This document shows positions 40,575 through 49,800 of a DNA stretch of 64,000 bases, one piece after another. The translations under genes were made by a program, and so were the position numbers. The notes below the pieces were generated by a model. That model was not told the DNA's origin. It ran no database searches and saw only the letters and a program-made list of their open reading frames with translations. The DNA is from Stenotrophomonas sp. NA06056 (lineage in GTDB: Bacteria > Pseudomonadota > Gammaproteobacteria > Xanthomonadales > Xanthomonadaceae). The stretch lies in the NCBI RefSeq assembly GCF_013364355.1, contig NZ_CP054931.1, positions 992,001 through 1,056,000 of the forward strand. The letters are read 5' to 3'. How positions within the stretch are numbered: position 1 is the stretch's first letter; every line of letters starts with the position of its first letter.

Positions 40575-43193
40575 ATGAATACCGATTACCGCAAGACCCT
40601 CTCCGGCACCTCGCTGGACTATTTCGATGCACGCGCCGCCGTTGACGCGATCCAGCCGGGCGCTTACGCCACGCTGCCGTACGTGTCGCGCGTGCTGGCA
40701 GAGAACCTGGTGCGGCGCTGCGAGCCGGCCACGCTGACCGATTCGCTGAAGCAGCTGATCGAGCGTCGCCGCGACCTGGATTTCCCGTGGTTTCCTGCGC
40801 GCGTGGTGTGCCATGACATTCTTGGGCAGACCGCGCTGGTCGACCTGGCTGGCCTGCGTGATGCGATCGCCGACAAGGGCGGTGATCCGGCCAAGGTCAA
40901 TCCGGTGGTGCCGGTGCAGCTGATCGTCGATCACTCGCTGGCAGTGGAGTGCGGCGGCTACGATCCGCAGGCGTTCGAGAAGAACCGCGCCATCGAGGAT
41001 CGCCGCAATGAAGACCGCTTCCATTTCATCGACTGGACCAAGCTGGCCTTCGAGAACGTGGACGTGATTCCGCCGGGCAACGGCATCATGCATCAGATCA
41101 ACCTGGAGAAGATGTCGCCGGTGATCTACGTGCAGGACGGCGTGGCCTTCCCCGATACCTGCGTGGGCACCGACAGCCACACCCCGCACGTGGACGCGCT
41201 GGGCGTGATCGCCATCGGCGTCGGCGGCCTGGAAGCGGAGAACGTGATGCTTGGCCGCGCGTCGTGGATGCGCCTGCCGGACATCATCGGCGTCGAGCTG
41301 ACCGGCAGGCCGCAGCCGGACATCACCGCCACCGACGTGGTGCTGGCGCTGACCGAGTTCCTGCGCAAGGAACGCGTGGTCGGCGCCTGGCTTGAATTCT
41401 TCGGCGAGGGTGCCGCGGCACTGACCATCGGTGATCGCGCCACCATCTCCAACATGTGCCCCGAGTACGGCGCGACCGCCGCGATGTTCTACATCGACGG
41501 GCAGACGCTTGATTACCTGCGCCTGACCGGCCGCGAGGAGAAGCAGGTCGCACTGGTCGAGAACTACGCGCGCAGCACCGGCCTGTGGGCCGATGACCTG
41601 GCCACGGCACAGTACGAACGCGTGCTGCGCTTTGATCTGTCGACGGTGGTGCGCAACATGGCTGGCCCGAGCAATCCGCATCGCCGCCTGCCGGTCTCGG
41701 AGCTGTCCGAGCGGGGCATCGCCGACGCCGCCAAGCTGGAAGCCGGCAAGGCCGAGCAGGCACAGGGCCTGATGCCGGACGGCGCGGTGATCATCGCCGC
41801 CATCACCAGCTGCACCAATACCTCCAACCCGCGCAACGTGATCGCTGCGGCGCTGCTGGCGCGCAACGCCAACGCGCGGGGCCTGCAGCGCAAGCCGTGG
41901 GTGAAGTCGTCGCTGGCGCCGGGCTCGAAGGCCGTGCAGCTGTATCTGGAAGAATCCGGCCTGCTGCCGGACCTGGAGCAGCTCGGCTTCGGCATCGTCG
42001 CCTTCGCCTGCACCACCTGCAACGGCATGAGTGGTGCGCTGGACCCGAAGATCCAGCAGGAAATCATCGACCGTGACCTGTACGCCACGGCCGTGCTGTC
42101 GGGCAACCGCAACTTCGATGGCCGCATCCATCCCTACGCCAAGCAGGCCTTCCTGGCCTCGCCGCCGCTGGTGATCGCCTACGCCATCGCCGGCACCGTG
42201 CGCTTCGACATCGAGAAGGATGTGCTGGGCGTGGATGCCGATGGCAACGCGGTACGCCTGAAGGACATCTGGCCGAGCGACGCCGAGATCGACGCGGTGG
42301 TGAAGGCTTCGGTGAAGCCGGAGCAGTTCCGCAGCGTCTATAACCCGATGTTCAACGTGCGCGTGGAGCATGGTGCAAAGGTCAGCCCGCTGTACGACTG
42401 GCGCGCGCAGAGCACCTACATCCGCCGTCCGCCGTACTGGGAGGGTGCACTGGCCGGTGAGCGCACGCTGGCAGGGATGCGCGCGCTGGCGGTGCTGCCG
42501 GACAACATCACCACCGACCACCTGTCGCCGTCCAATGCGATCATGGCCTCCAGCGCCGCCGGCGAATACCTGGCGAAGATGGGCCTGCCGGAAGAAGACT
42601 TCAATTCCTATGCCACCCACCGCGGTGACCACCTGACCGCGCAGCGCGCCACGTTCGCCAACCCGAAGCTGTTCAACGAGATGGTGCGCAACGACGACGG
42701 CAGCGTGAAGCAGGGCTCGCTGGCGCGCGTGGAGCCGGAAGGCAAGGTCATGCGCATGTGGGAAGCGATCGAGACCTACATGGACCGCAAGCAGCCGCTG
42801 ATCATCATTGCCGGTGCCGACTACGGCCAGGGCAGCTCGCGTGACTGGGCCGCCAAGGGCGTGCGCCTGGCCGGTGTGGAAGCCATCGTGGCCGAAGGCT
42901 TTGAACGCATCCACCGCACCAACCTGATCGGCATGGGCGTGCTGCCGCTGGAGTTCAAGCCGGGCACCACCCGCCTGACCCTGGGCATCGACGGCACCGA
43001 GACCTTCGACGTGGTCGGCGAGCGTACCCCGCGTGCCGAGCTGTCCCTGGTCATCCACCGCCGTGACGGCCAGGACGTGGTCGTGCCGGTCACCTGCCGT
43101 CTGGACAGCGACGAGGAAGTGGCGATCTACGAGGCCGGCGGCGTGCTGCAGCGCTTCGCGCAGGACTTCCTGGAAGGGGCCAAGGTGGCGTGA
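40575..43193 (+). CDS. acnD: Fe/S-dependent 2-methylcitrate dehydratase AcnD
   Basis: Aconitase-family enzyme dehydrating 2-methylcitrate to 2-methylaconitate. The 872-residue protein has [4Fe-4S] cysteines in ITSCTNTSNPRNVIAA and ACTTCNGMSG, substrate motifs GTDSHTPHVDALG and GADYGQGSSRDWAAKG, and the swivel domain near the C-terminus. The start was placed at MNTDYRKTLSGTSLDYFD (ATG 40575); the in-frame extension upstream overlaps prpC and the hairpin. AcnD is known to need PrpF, which is encoded two genes later. Confidence 0.95.
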   Translation: MNTDYRKTLSGTSLDYFDARAAVDAIQPGAYATLPYVSRVLAENLVRRCEPATLTDSLKQLIERRRDLDFPWFPARVVCHDILGQTALVDLAGLRDAIADKGGDPAKVNPVVPVQLIVDHSLAVECGGYDPQAFEKNRAIEDRRNEDRFHFIDWTKLAFENVDVIPPGNGIMHQINLEKMSPVIYVQDGVAFPDTCVGTDSHTPHVDALGVIAIGVGGLEAENVMLGRASWMRLPDIIGVELTGRPQPDITATDVVLALTEFLRKERVVGAWLEFFGEGAAALTIGDRATISNMCPEYGATAAMFYIDGQTLDYLRLTGREEKQVALVENYARSTGLWADDLATAQYERVLRFDLSTVVRNMAGPSNPHRRLPVSELSERGIADAAKLEAGKAEQAQGLMPDGAVIIAAITSCTNTSNPRNVIAAALLARNANARGLQRKPWVKSSLAPGSKAVQLYLEESGLLPDLEQLGFGIVAFACTTCNGMSGALDPKIQQEIIDRDLYATAVLSGNRNFDGRIHPYAKQAFLASPPLVIAYAIAGTVRFDIEKDVLGVDADGNAVRLKDIWPSDAEIDAVVKASVKPEQFRSVYNPMFNVRVEHGAKVSPLYDWRAQSTYIRRPPYWEGALAGERTLAGMRALAVLPDNITTDHLSPSNAIMASSAAGEYLAKMGLPEEDFNSYATHRGDHLTAQRATFANPKLFNEMVRNDDGSVKQGSLARVEPEGKVMRMWEAIETYMDRKQPLIIIAGADYGQGSSRDWAAKGVRLAGVEAIVAEGFERIHRTNLIGMGVLPLEFKPGTTRLTLGIDGTETFDVVGERTPRAELSLVIHRRDGQDVVVPVTCRLDSDEEVAIYEAGGVLQRFAQDFLEGAKVA

Positions 43194-43266
43194 TGCCGGG
43201 CTGAATGCCTGCCCCCGTAGGCCGGGGGGCGGGCTTGTCCGACAGCAGGGTGGGGCGCACACTGAC

Positions 43267-43283
43267 TTGGCAAAAACTGCCAA
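43267..43283. promoter_or_regulatory. Probable operator of the toxin-antitoxin pair
   Basis: The inverted repeat TTGGCA-AAAAC-TGCCAA ends a few bases before the AAGGAG ribosome-binding site of the antitoxin gene. Such a palindrome fits the autorepressor site of a ribbon-helix-helix antitoxin (inference). Confidence 0.55.
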
Positions 43284-43294
43284 AGGAGAGTTTC

Positions 43295-43537
43295 ATGGCC
43301 ACCATGAACATTTCGCTGACCGATCCGCTCAAGCAGTTCGTGGACGAAGAAGTGCGCGAAGGCGGCTACTCCAGTACCTCCGACTACGTGCGCGACCTGA
43401 TCCGCCAGCGCCAGAGAAGCAAGGCCGAGGAGCTGCTCAGGCAGTTGATCGCCGAGGGTCTGGCGTCAGGCCCTTCGGCGCCTCTGCCGCCTGACCACTT
43501 TGACAAGCTGCGTGAGCGTGCACGGAACCGCAAGTGA
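43295..43537 (+). CDS. ParD-like (ribbon-helix-helix) antitoxin
   Basis: An 80-residue protein with an N-terminal ribbon-helix-helix: NISLTDPLKQFVDEEVREGGYSS and SDYVRDLIRQRQR, the ParD/CopG pattern. An extended C-terminal tail (PLPPDHFDKLRERARNRK) would bind the toxin. Its stop overlaps the next start by 4 bp (GTGA). ATG 43295 is preceded by AAAGGAG and a palindrome. It sits between acnD and prpF on the same strand. Confidence 0.9.
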   Translation: MATMNISLTDPLKQFVDEEVREGGYSSTSDYVRDLIRQRQRSKAEELLRQLIAEGLASGPSAPLPPDHFDKLRERARNRK

Positions 43538-43896
43538 AGCCCGCGCACTGGTCCCCTGCAGCGATTCGAGATCTTGACCAGACGGCAAGCTGGTATGGAG
43601 ATCAAGGCGGAGAGGCGTTGGAAATCGGCTTCATCGATGCGGTGGAATCCGTCGTCAAGCTGATCCAGATCCACCCAGGTGCTGGTTCCGCACTGCATGC
43701 GGGTCTGTTGCCCTCGCTGCCAGCGCCATTGCGTTTTCATCCGGTTCGTCGCTTCGACGGCTACCTGGTCTACTACGTGGAGCTACCTGCGCACGTTTCC
43801 ATCGTGCGCATCTGGAATGCTTCGCGGGGCATGGAAGCACTGTTCGAAGACGAGGAGCTCAACCCCGATATTGGTTCGTCGCATCCAGGATACTGA
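43534..43896 (+). CDS. ParE/RelE-superfamily toxin
   Basis: A 120-residue protein with GTG start overlapping the antitoxin gene. HWSPAAIRDLDQTASWYGDQGG, ALEIGFIDAVESVVKLIQIHPGAGSAL, LRFHPVRRFDGYLVYYVE and VSIVRIWNASRGM follow the ParE plasmid-stabilisation pattern. ParE toxins poison DNA gyrase, whereas RelE toxins cut mRNA; the sequence favours ParE but does not prove the target. It ends 3 bp before prpF, so the module is embedded in the prp operon. Confidence 0.87.
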   Translation: MKPAHWSPAAIRDLDQTASWYGDQGGEALEIGFIDAVESVVKLIQIHPGAGSALHAGLLPSLPAPLRFHPVRRFDGYLVYYVELPAHVSIVRIWNASRGMEALFEDEELNPDIGSSHPGY

Positions 43897-43899
43897 TCC

Positions 43900-45084
43900 A
43901 TGACCGTCCTCCCGCAACTCCGTATTCCCGCCACCTACATGCGCGGTGGCACCAGCAAGGGCGTGTTCTTCCGCCTGCAGGACCTACCCAAAGCAGCGCA
44001 GGCGCCGGGCGCCGCACGCGATGCACTTCTGATGCGCGTCATCGGATCGCCCGATCCGTATGGCAAGCAGACCGACGGCATGGGCGGTGCAACGTCCAGC
44101 ACCAGCAAGTGCGTGATCATCTCGGCCGCCTCGGTGCCCGACCACGACGTGGACTATCTGTACGGCCAGGTGTCGATCGACACGGCTTTTGTCGACTGGA
44201 GCGGCAACTGCGGCAACCTCAGCACCGCGGTTGGTCCGTTCGCGATCGCCAATGGCCTGATCGATCCCGCGCGCGTGCCGCGCGACGGCCTGTGTACCGT
44301 GCGGATCTGGCAGGCCAACATCGGCAAGACCATCATCGCCCATGTGCCGATGCGCGACGGGCAGGTGCAGGAGATCGGTGATTTCGAGCTGGATGGTGTG
44401 ACCTTCCCGGCGGCCGAGATCCAGCTGGAGTTCATCGACCCATCCGACGATGGCGATGCCGGTGCGATGTTCCCAACCGGTAATCTGGTGGACACCCTGG
44501 ACGTGCCGGGCGTGGGCAGCTTCGAGGTGACGATGATCACCGCAGGCATTCCGACCATCTTCCTCAACGCCGCCGATCTCGGTTACACCGGTACCGAGTT
44601 GCAGCCGGCGATCAATGAGGACAAGGCAGCACTGGAGCGCTTCGAGAAGATCCGAGCATACGGTGCGCTGCGCATGGGCCTGATCACGAAGCTGGAGGAC
44701 GCGGCCACCCGCCAGCACACGCCGAAGGTGGCCTTCGTGGCACCGGCGCAGGACTACGTGTCGTCCAGTGGCAAGGCAGTCGTGGCTTCGGCCATTGACC
44801 TGCATGCGCGTGCGCTGTCGATGGGCAAGCTGCACCACGCGATGATGGGCACCGCTGCCGTGGCGATCGGTACCGCAGCGGCAATTCCGGGCACGCTGGT
44901 CAATCGTGCGGCTGGTGGTGGCGAACGCGAGGCGGTGACCTTCGGCCATCCCTCCGGCACGTTGCGCGTGGGCGCGCAGGCCGGGCTCGTTGACGGACAG
45001 TGGACGGTGACCAAGGCCATCATGAGCCGCAGCGCCCGTGTGCTGATGGAGGGCAAGGTGCGGGTGCCCGCCGATACGTTGTAA
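43900..45084 (+). CDS. prpF: PrpF, 2-methylaconitate isomerase (AcnD partner)
   Basis: Isomerises the AcnD product so aconitase can finish the cycle. The 394-residue protein of the PrpF fold starts LRIPATYMRGGTSKGVFFR, with DGMGGATSSTSKCVII, DTAFVDWSGNCGNLSTAVGPFAI and the C-terminal GTLRVGAQAGLVDGQW. The Lys and Cys residues of these motifs are the known catalytic positions in the family. It begins 3 bp after the toxin stop. Confidence 0.95.
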   Translation: MTVLPQLRIPATYMRGGTSKGVFFRLQDLPKAAQAPGAARDALLMRVIGSPDPYGKQTDGMGGATSSTSKCVIISAASVPDHDVDYLYGQVSIDTAFVDWSGNCGNLSTAVGPFAIANGLIDPARVPRDGLCTVRIWQANIGKTIIAHVPMRDGQVQEIGDFELDGVTFPAAEIQLEFIDPSDDGDAGAMFPTGNLVDTLDVPGVGSFEVTMITAGIPTIFLNAADLGYTGTELQPAINEDKAALERFEKIRAYGALRMGLITKLEDAATRQHTPKVAFVAPAQDYVSSSGKAVVASAIDLHARALSMGKLHHAMMGTAAVAIGTAAAIPGTLVNRAAGGGEREAVTFGHPSGTLRVGAQAGLVDGQWTVTKAIMSRSARVLMEGKVRVPADTL

Positions 45085-45099
45085 GGCAGGTTCATTGCG

Positions 45100-45170
45100 G
45101 TAGCGCCGGGCCACGCCCGGCGAGCGCAGCGGGCCCCGCCGATGAACCGCCGGGCGGGGCCCGGCGCTAC
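45100..45170. repeat. Inverted GTAG (SMAG-type) pair between prpF and prpD
   Basis: GTAGCGCCGGGCCACGCCCG at 45100 faces CCGCCGGGCGGGGCCCGG followed by CGCTAC ending at 45170. It may separate prpD from the upstream genes transcriptionally or stabilise the upstream mRNA 3' end. Confidence 0.7.
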
Positions 45171-45180
45171 CGGAGAACAC

Positions 45181-46644
45181 ATGATGTCCAGCAGCCACAC
45201 CCCATCCAACGCGCGTGCAGCCTGGGATGCGCTGCTGGTGGATATCGTCGACTACGTACGTGACACCCGCATCGATTCGCCCCTGGCGTTCCAGACGGCG
45301 CATCACTGCCTGCTCGACACGCTCGGCTGTGGGCTCGAGGCGTTGTCCTTCCCCGCCTGCAGCAAGCTGCTGGGGCCGCTGGTGCCGGGCATCAGCGTAG
45401 CCAACGGCGCACGCGTCCCTGGCACCAACTTCGTGCTCGATCCGGTGCAGGCCGCCTTCAACATCGGCGCGATGGTGCGCTGGCTGGATTTCAACGACAC
45501 CTGGCTGGCCGCCGAATGGGGCCACCCTTCGGACAACCTGGGTGGCATCCTCGCCGTAGCCGACTGGCTCGGCCGCAACGCGGCCGCGCTGCGACGTCCG
45601 CCGCCGACCGTGCACGACGTGCTGTTGGCGATGATCAAGGCGCATGAGATCCAGGGCGTGCTGGCGCTGGAAAACTCCTTCAACCGGGTTGGTCTTGACC
45701 ATGTGCTGCTGGTCAAAGTGGCGACCACCGCGGTGGTCGCGCAGATGCTCGGGCTGGACCGCGAGCGCATGCTCAACGCAGTATCGCTGGCCTGGGTGGA
45801 TGGGCAGGCACTGCGCACCTACCGGCATGCGCCCAATACCGGCTCGCGCAAGAGCTGGGCTGCCGGCGATGCGACCAGCCGTGGCGTGCGCTTGGCGCTG
45901 ATGGCTGCGGCCGGCGAGATGGGCTACCCCAGCGTGCTGAGTGCACCGGCCTGGGGCTTCGAAGCGGTATCGATGCATGGCCAGGCGCTGACCCTCGGCC
46001 GCCCCTTCGGCAGCTACGTGATGGAGAACGTGCTGTTCAAGATCAGTTTCCCGGCAGAGTTCCACGGGCAGACGGCGGTGGAGGCGGCGATCCTGCTGCA
46101 TCAACAACTGCGCGCGCTGGGGCGCAAGGTCGAGGACATCGAACACATCACGATCCGTACCCAGCAAGCCTGCATCCGCATCATCGACAAGCAGGGACCT
46201 CTGCATAATCCGGCTGACCGCGACCACTGCGTGCAGTACATGGTGGCCATCGCGTTGCTGCATGGACGGCTGGTGGCCGAGGATTATGAGGACGACATGG
46301 CGGCCGATCCGCGCATCGACACGCTGCGGGCGAAGATGGCCTGCCATGAAGACCCGCAGCTCAGCCTCGATTACCTGGACCCGGAAAAGCGCAGCATTGC
46401 CAATGGCCTGAGCGTGCGGCTCAGCGATGGCACTGAACTGCCGGAGGTGCTGGTGGAGTACCCGCTCGGCCACGCGCGCCGGCGCGAGGAAGGCATCCCG
46501 CTGCTGATGGACAAGTTCCGCCGGCACTTGGCCCACCGCTTCCCGACCGCCCAGCAGCAACGGGTGCTGGCCGCCTCGCTGGACCCGGTCGCGCTGGCGG
46601 CAATGCCGGTGACGGACTACGTGGACCTGTACCTGCCGGGGTGA
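45181..46644 (+). CDS. prpD: PrpD, cofactor-independent 2-methylcitrate dehydratase
   Basis: MmgE/PrpD-family enzyme that dehydrates 2-methylcitrate without an Fe/S cluster. The 487-residue protein has HHCLLDTLGCGLEAL, RWLDFNDTWLAAEWGHPSDNLGGILAVADWL and NSFNRVGLDHVLLVKVA, with the AGDATSRGV active-site segment. ATG 45181 has CGGAG upstream; ATG 45184 is equally possible. The reaction duplicates that of AcnD/PrpF. Confidence 0.94.
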   Translation: MMSSSHTPSNARAAWDALLVDIVDYVRDTRIDSPLAFQTAHHCLLDTLGCGLEALSFPACSKLLGPLVPGISVANGARVPGTNFVLDPVQAAFNIGAMVRWLDFNDTWLAAEWGHPSDNLGGILAVADWLGRNAAALRRPPPTVHDVLLAMIKAHEIQGVLALENSFNRVGLDHVLLVKVATTAVVAQMLGLDRERMLNAVSLAWVDGQALRTYRHAPNTGSRKSWAAGDATSRGVRLALMAAAGEMGYPSVLSAPAWGFEAVSMHGQALTLGRPFGSYVMENVLFKISFPAEFHGQTAVEAAILLHQQLRALGRKVEDIEHITIRTQQACIRIIDKQGPLHNPADRDHCVQYMVAIALLHGRLVAEDYEDDMAADPRIDTLRAKMACHEDPQLSLDYLDPEKRSIANGLSVRLSDGTELPEVLVEYPLGHARRREEGIPLLMDKFRRHLAHRFPTAQQQRVLAASLDPVALAAMPVTDYVDLYLPG

Positions 46645-46654
46645 GGGCGCTCTG

Positions 46655-46738
46655 GTAGATGCCAACCTTGGTTGGCACGGGGTTGGCGCCAACCAAGGTT
46701 GGCGACTGCCGCCCCCGCCGGGCATGGCCCGGCGCTAC
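46655..46738. repeat. SMAG-type repeats downstream of prpD
   Basis: GTAGATGCCAACCTTGGTTG (46655-46677), the palindrome GCCAACCAAGGTTGGC, and an inverted repeat of the CGCCGGGCATGGCCCGGCG type ending CTAC at 46738. Confidence 0.7.
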
Positions 46739-46764
46739 CGTTCCGATGCATTCCTGCCGAATCC

Positions 46765-46796
46765 GCGTCAACACCTTGACGCGGCCTGCCTATAAT
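46765..46796 (+). promoter_or_regulatory. yfhM promoter overlapped by a palindrome
   Basis: A perfect -10 TATAAT (46791-46796) is 17 bp from -35 TCAACA (46768-46773, 4 of 6). The 7-bp inverted repeat GCGTCAA-CACC-TTGACGC (46765-46782) covers the -35 and would suit a repressor (inference). AAGGAG precedes the yfhM ATG. Confidence 0.6.
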
Positions 46797-46822
46797 GGCC
46801 ACCTCGATCAAGGAGTGACGAC

Positions 46823-49800
46823 ATGAGCGGTCCGGCACGGCGGAAGCGGTGGGGATGGGCGGCGGCGGTACTGGCAGGAGGCCTGTTGCTGGGCCTGGCC
46901 GGTTGCCGCAACGACAGCGGGCAGCTGCCCAAGGCCAGCGGCGAGGCCATTGCCACCAAGGCCGAGCAGGTGAAGGAGTTCACCCTGCTGCGTGCCTACC
47001 CGGACCAGAAGAGTGAAGGCCTGTCGCTGGCGCTGGAGTTCTCGCGCCCGCTGGTCGGCACCCAGGACTTCGACAAGCTGGTGCGCTTCGAAGAGAAGGT
47101 CGGCACCGATGACAGCAGCTGGACCCTGTCCGATGACGGCCTGACCCTGCGCTATCCCTTCGTCGAAGCCGGCAAGGAATTCAGCCTGGTGGTCTCGCCG
47201 GAGCTGCTGGCCGCCGATGGCAGCCGCCTGGGCAAGGAACTGAAGCAGAAAGTATTCAGCGGTGAGCTGAAGCCGGTGGCCGGTTTCGCCTCGCAGGGCA
47301 GCGTGCTGCCGGCCAAGGACAGCCGTGGCTTGCCGGTGGTGTCGGTGAACGTGCCGGAAGTCGACGTCGAGTTCCTGCGCGTGCGCGAAAAGGATCTGCC
47401 GACCTTCTTCAGCCAGTACCAGCGCGGCGGTCGCCGTGGCAGCTGGGAACTGAGCAGCGATTACGAGCGCAGCCCGATCAACAAGCTGGCCGAGCCGGTC
47501 TACGTCAACCGCTTCATTCTGGGCGGCAAGCAGAACGAGCGGGTGCTGACCTACCTGCCAACCCAGGACATCAAGGAGCTGCAGGAGCCGGGCCTGTATT
47601 TCGCCCTGCTCAAGCGGACCGGCGACTACGAGGGCGAGTTCGATACCGCGTTCTTCTCGGTCAGCGACATCGGCCTGCACACCCGCGCGTACAAGGACAA
47701 GCTGTTCGTGCACACCGCCGCACTCAAGGACGGTGCATCGCTGAAGGGCATCGACCTGCGTGTGCTCGACGCCAAGGGCGAGGTGGTGCTCAAGGGCAGC
47801 ACCGACAGCAACGGCAATGCGCTGCTTAACTACACCCTGGATGCCACCCACGTGCTGGTGGCCAGCAGCGGCAAGGACACCAGCTTCCTGCCGTTCAACC
47901 AGCCCGCGCTGGACCTGAGCGAGTTCGCCGTGGCCGGCCGTGACAATGCCTGGTTCGACGTCTACGCTTGGTCCGGTCGCGACCTGTACCGCCCCGGCGA
48001 AACCGTGCGCCTGTCTGCGCTGCTGCGCGACAACGACGGCAAGCCGGTGAAGAGCCAGCCCGTCTTCCTGCGCCTGAAGCAGCCCGACGGCAAAACCTTC
48101 CGCGAAACCCGCGTGCAACCGGGTGAACAGGGCTACATCAACTTCGAACAGACCATTCCTGCCGAGGCGCCGACCGGGCGCTGGCAGGTCGAGTTCCGCA
48201 CCGACCCGGCCAGCAAGGAAGCGATCCAGGGCATGACCCTGCGCATCGAGGAGTTCCTGCCCGAGCGCATGAAGCTGGACCTGGACAGCACGCAGAAGAC
48301 GCTGAAGCCGGGCGAAGACCTGCGCCTGCAGGCCAACGGTGCCTATCTGTACGGCGCCCCGGCCGATGGCAACCGCTTCACCGCGCGCATGGCGGTGGCC
48401 GCTGAACAGAAGCCGGTGGAGGGTCTGCCGGGTTACTTCTTCGGCGACCCGACATTGCAGCTGCCGCGCGAAGCCAAGGATGTGATCGACACCACGCTGC
48501 CGGCCAATGGCCAGCTGCGCGAAGACGTGTCGCTGCCGGAAGAAGCGACCAAGGCCAAGGCACCGATCGCGGTGGTGCTGTCCGGCAGCCTGTATGAAAC
48601 CGGTGGCCGTACGGTCACCCGCACCCTGAAGCGGGTGGTGTGGCCGGCCGCTGCGCTGGTCGGTGTGCGCCCGCTGTTCAATCCCGACGACGGCGCTGAT
48701 TCCAACGGCAACGCGCGGTTTGAACTGATGCGCGTGGATGCGGACGGCAAGCCGCAGCCGGCCAAGGGCCTGAAGATCACCTTGGTGCGCGAGCTGCGCG
48801 ACTACCACTGGACCTTCAATGACAACCGTTGGGATTACGATTTCACCCGCCGCTTCGAGAACAAGGAAACCCGTACCGTCGACGCCGGCAGCAGCGCGGT
48901 GGCCTTCGACTTCCCGGTGGAGTGGGGTGAGTACCGGGTGGACGTGTTCGATCCGTCCACCGGTCTGACCAGCCGCTATCCGTTCCGCGCCGGCTGGAGC
49001 TGGGGCGATGACAACCGTGGCCTCGATGCCCGCCCGGACAAGGTCAAGCTGGGTCTGGACAAGACCGGTTACAAGGCCGGCGATACCCTGGAAGTGACGG
49101 TGACCCCGCCGCATGCCGGCAAGGGCGTGCTGATGGTCGAGACCGACCGCATGCTGTACGTGCAGGACATCGACGCCAAGCCCGGTGCCACCTACAAGAT
49201 CCCGGTCACCGCCGATTGGGAGCGCCACGATGTCTACATCACCGCGCTGGTGTTCCGCGGTGGCAGTGCGCCGAGCAAGATCACCCCTGCCCGTGCCGTA
49301 GGCGTGGTGCACGTGCCGATGGACCGCAAGGGCCGCACCGTGGCCGTCGGCCTGGCTGCACCCAAGCAGATGCGACCGGAGCAGGACCTGCCGGTGACGG
49401 TCAGTGCACCGCAGTTGGCCGGCAAGGTCGCGCATGTCACGGTTTCGGCCGTGGACGTGGGCATTCTCAACATCACCCGCTTCCCGGTGCCCGATGCCGG
49501 TGCGCACTTCTTCGCCCAGCGTCGCCTCGGCATCGATGCCTATGACATCTACAGCCGGGTGATCGAGAGCTTCGACGGCAGCAGTGGCAAGCTGAAGTTC
49601 GGTGGTGACATGGCGCTGCAGGCGTTGCCGCAGGCCAAGCGGCCGACTGCGCGCGTGCAGACCGTGGACCTGTTCTCCGGCCCGGTGCAGCTTGATGCCA
49701 AGGGCATTGCCCGCATCCGCCTGAAGGTGCCGGATTTCAATGGCACCCTGCGCGTGTCGGCGCTGGTCTACAGCGATGACCAGTATGGCAAGCGGGATGT

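Noticed and set aside
40407..46725. Two long minus-strand frames (over 900 codons each) opposite acnD-prpF-prpD
   Set aside because: Shadow frames of the prp genes; their translations lack family motifs.
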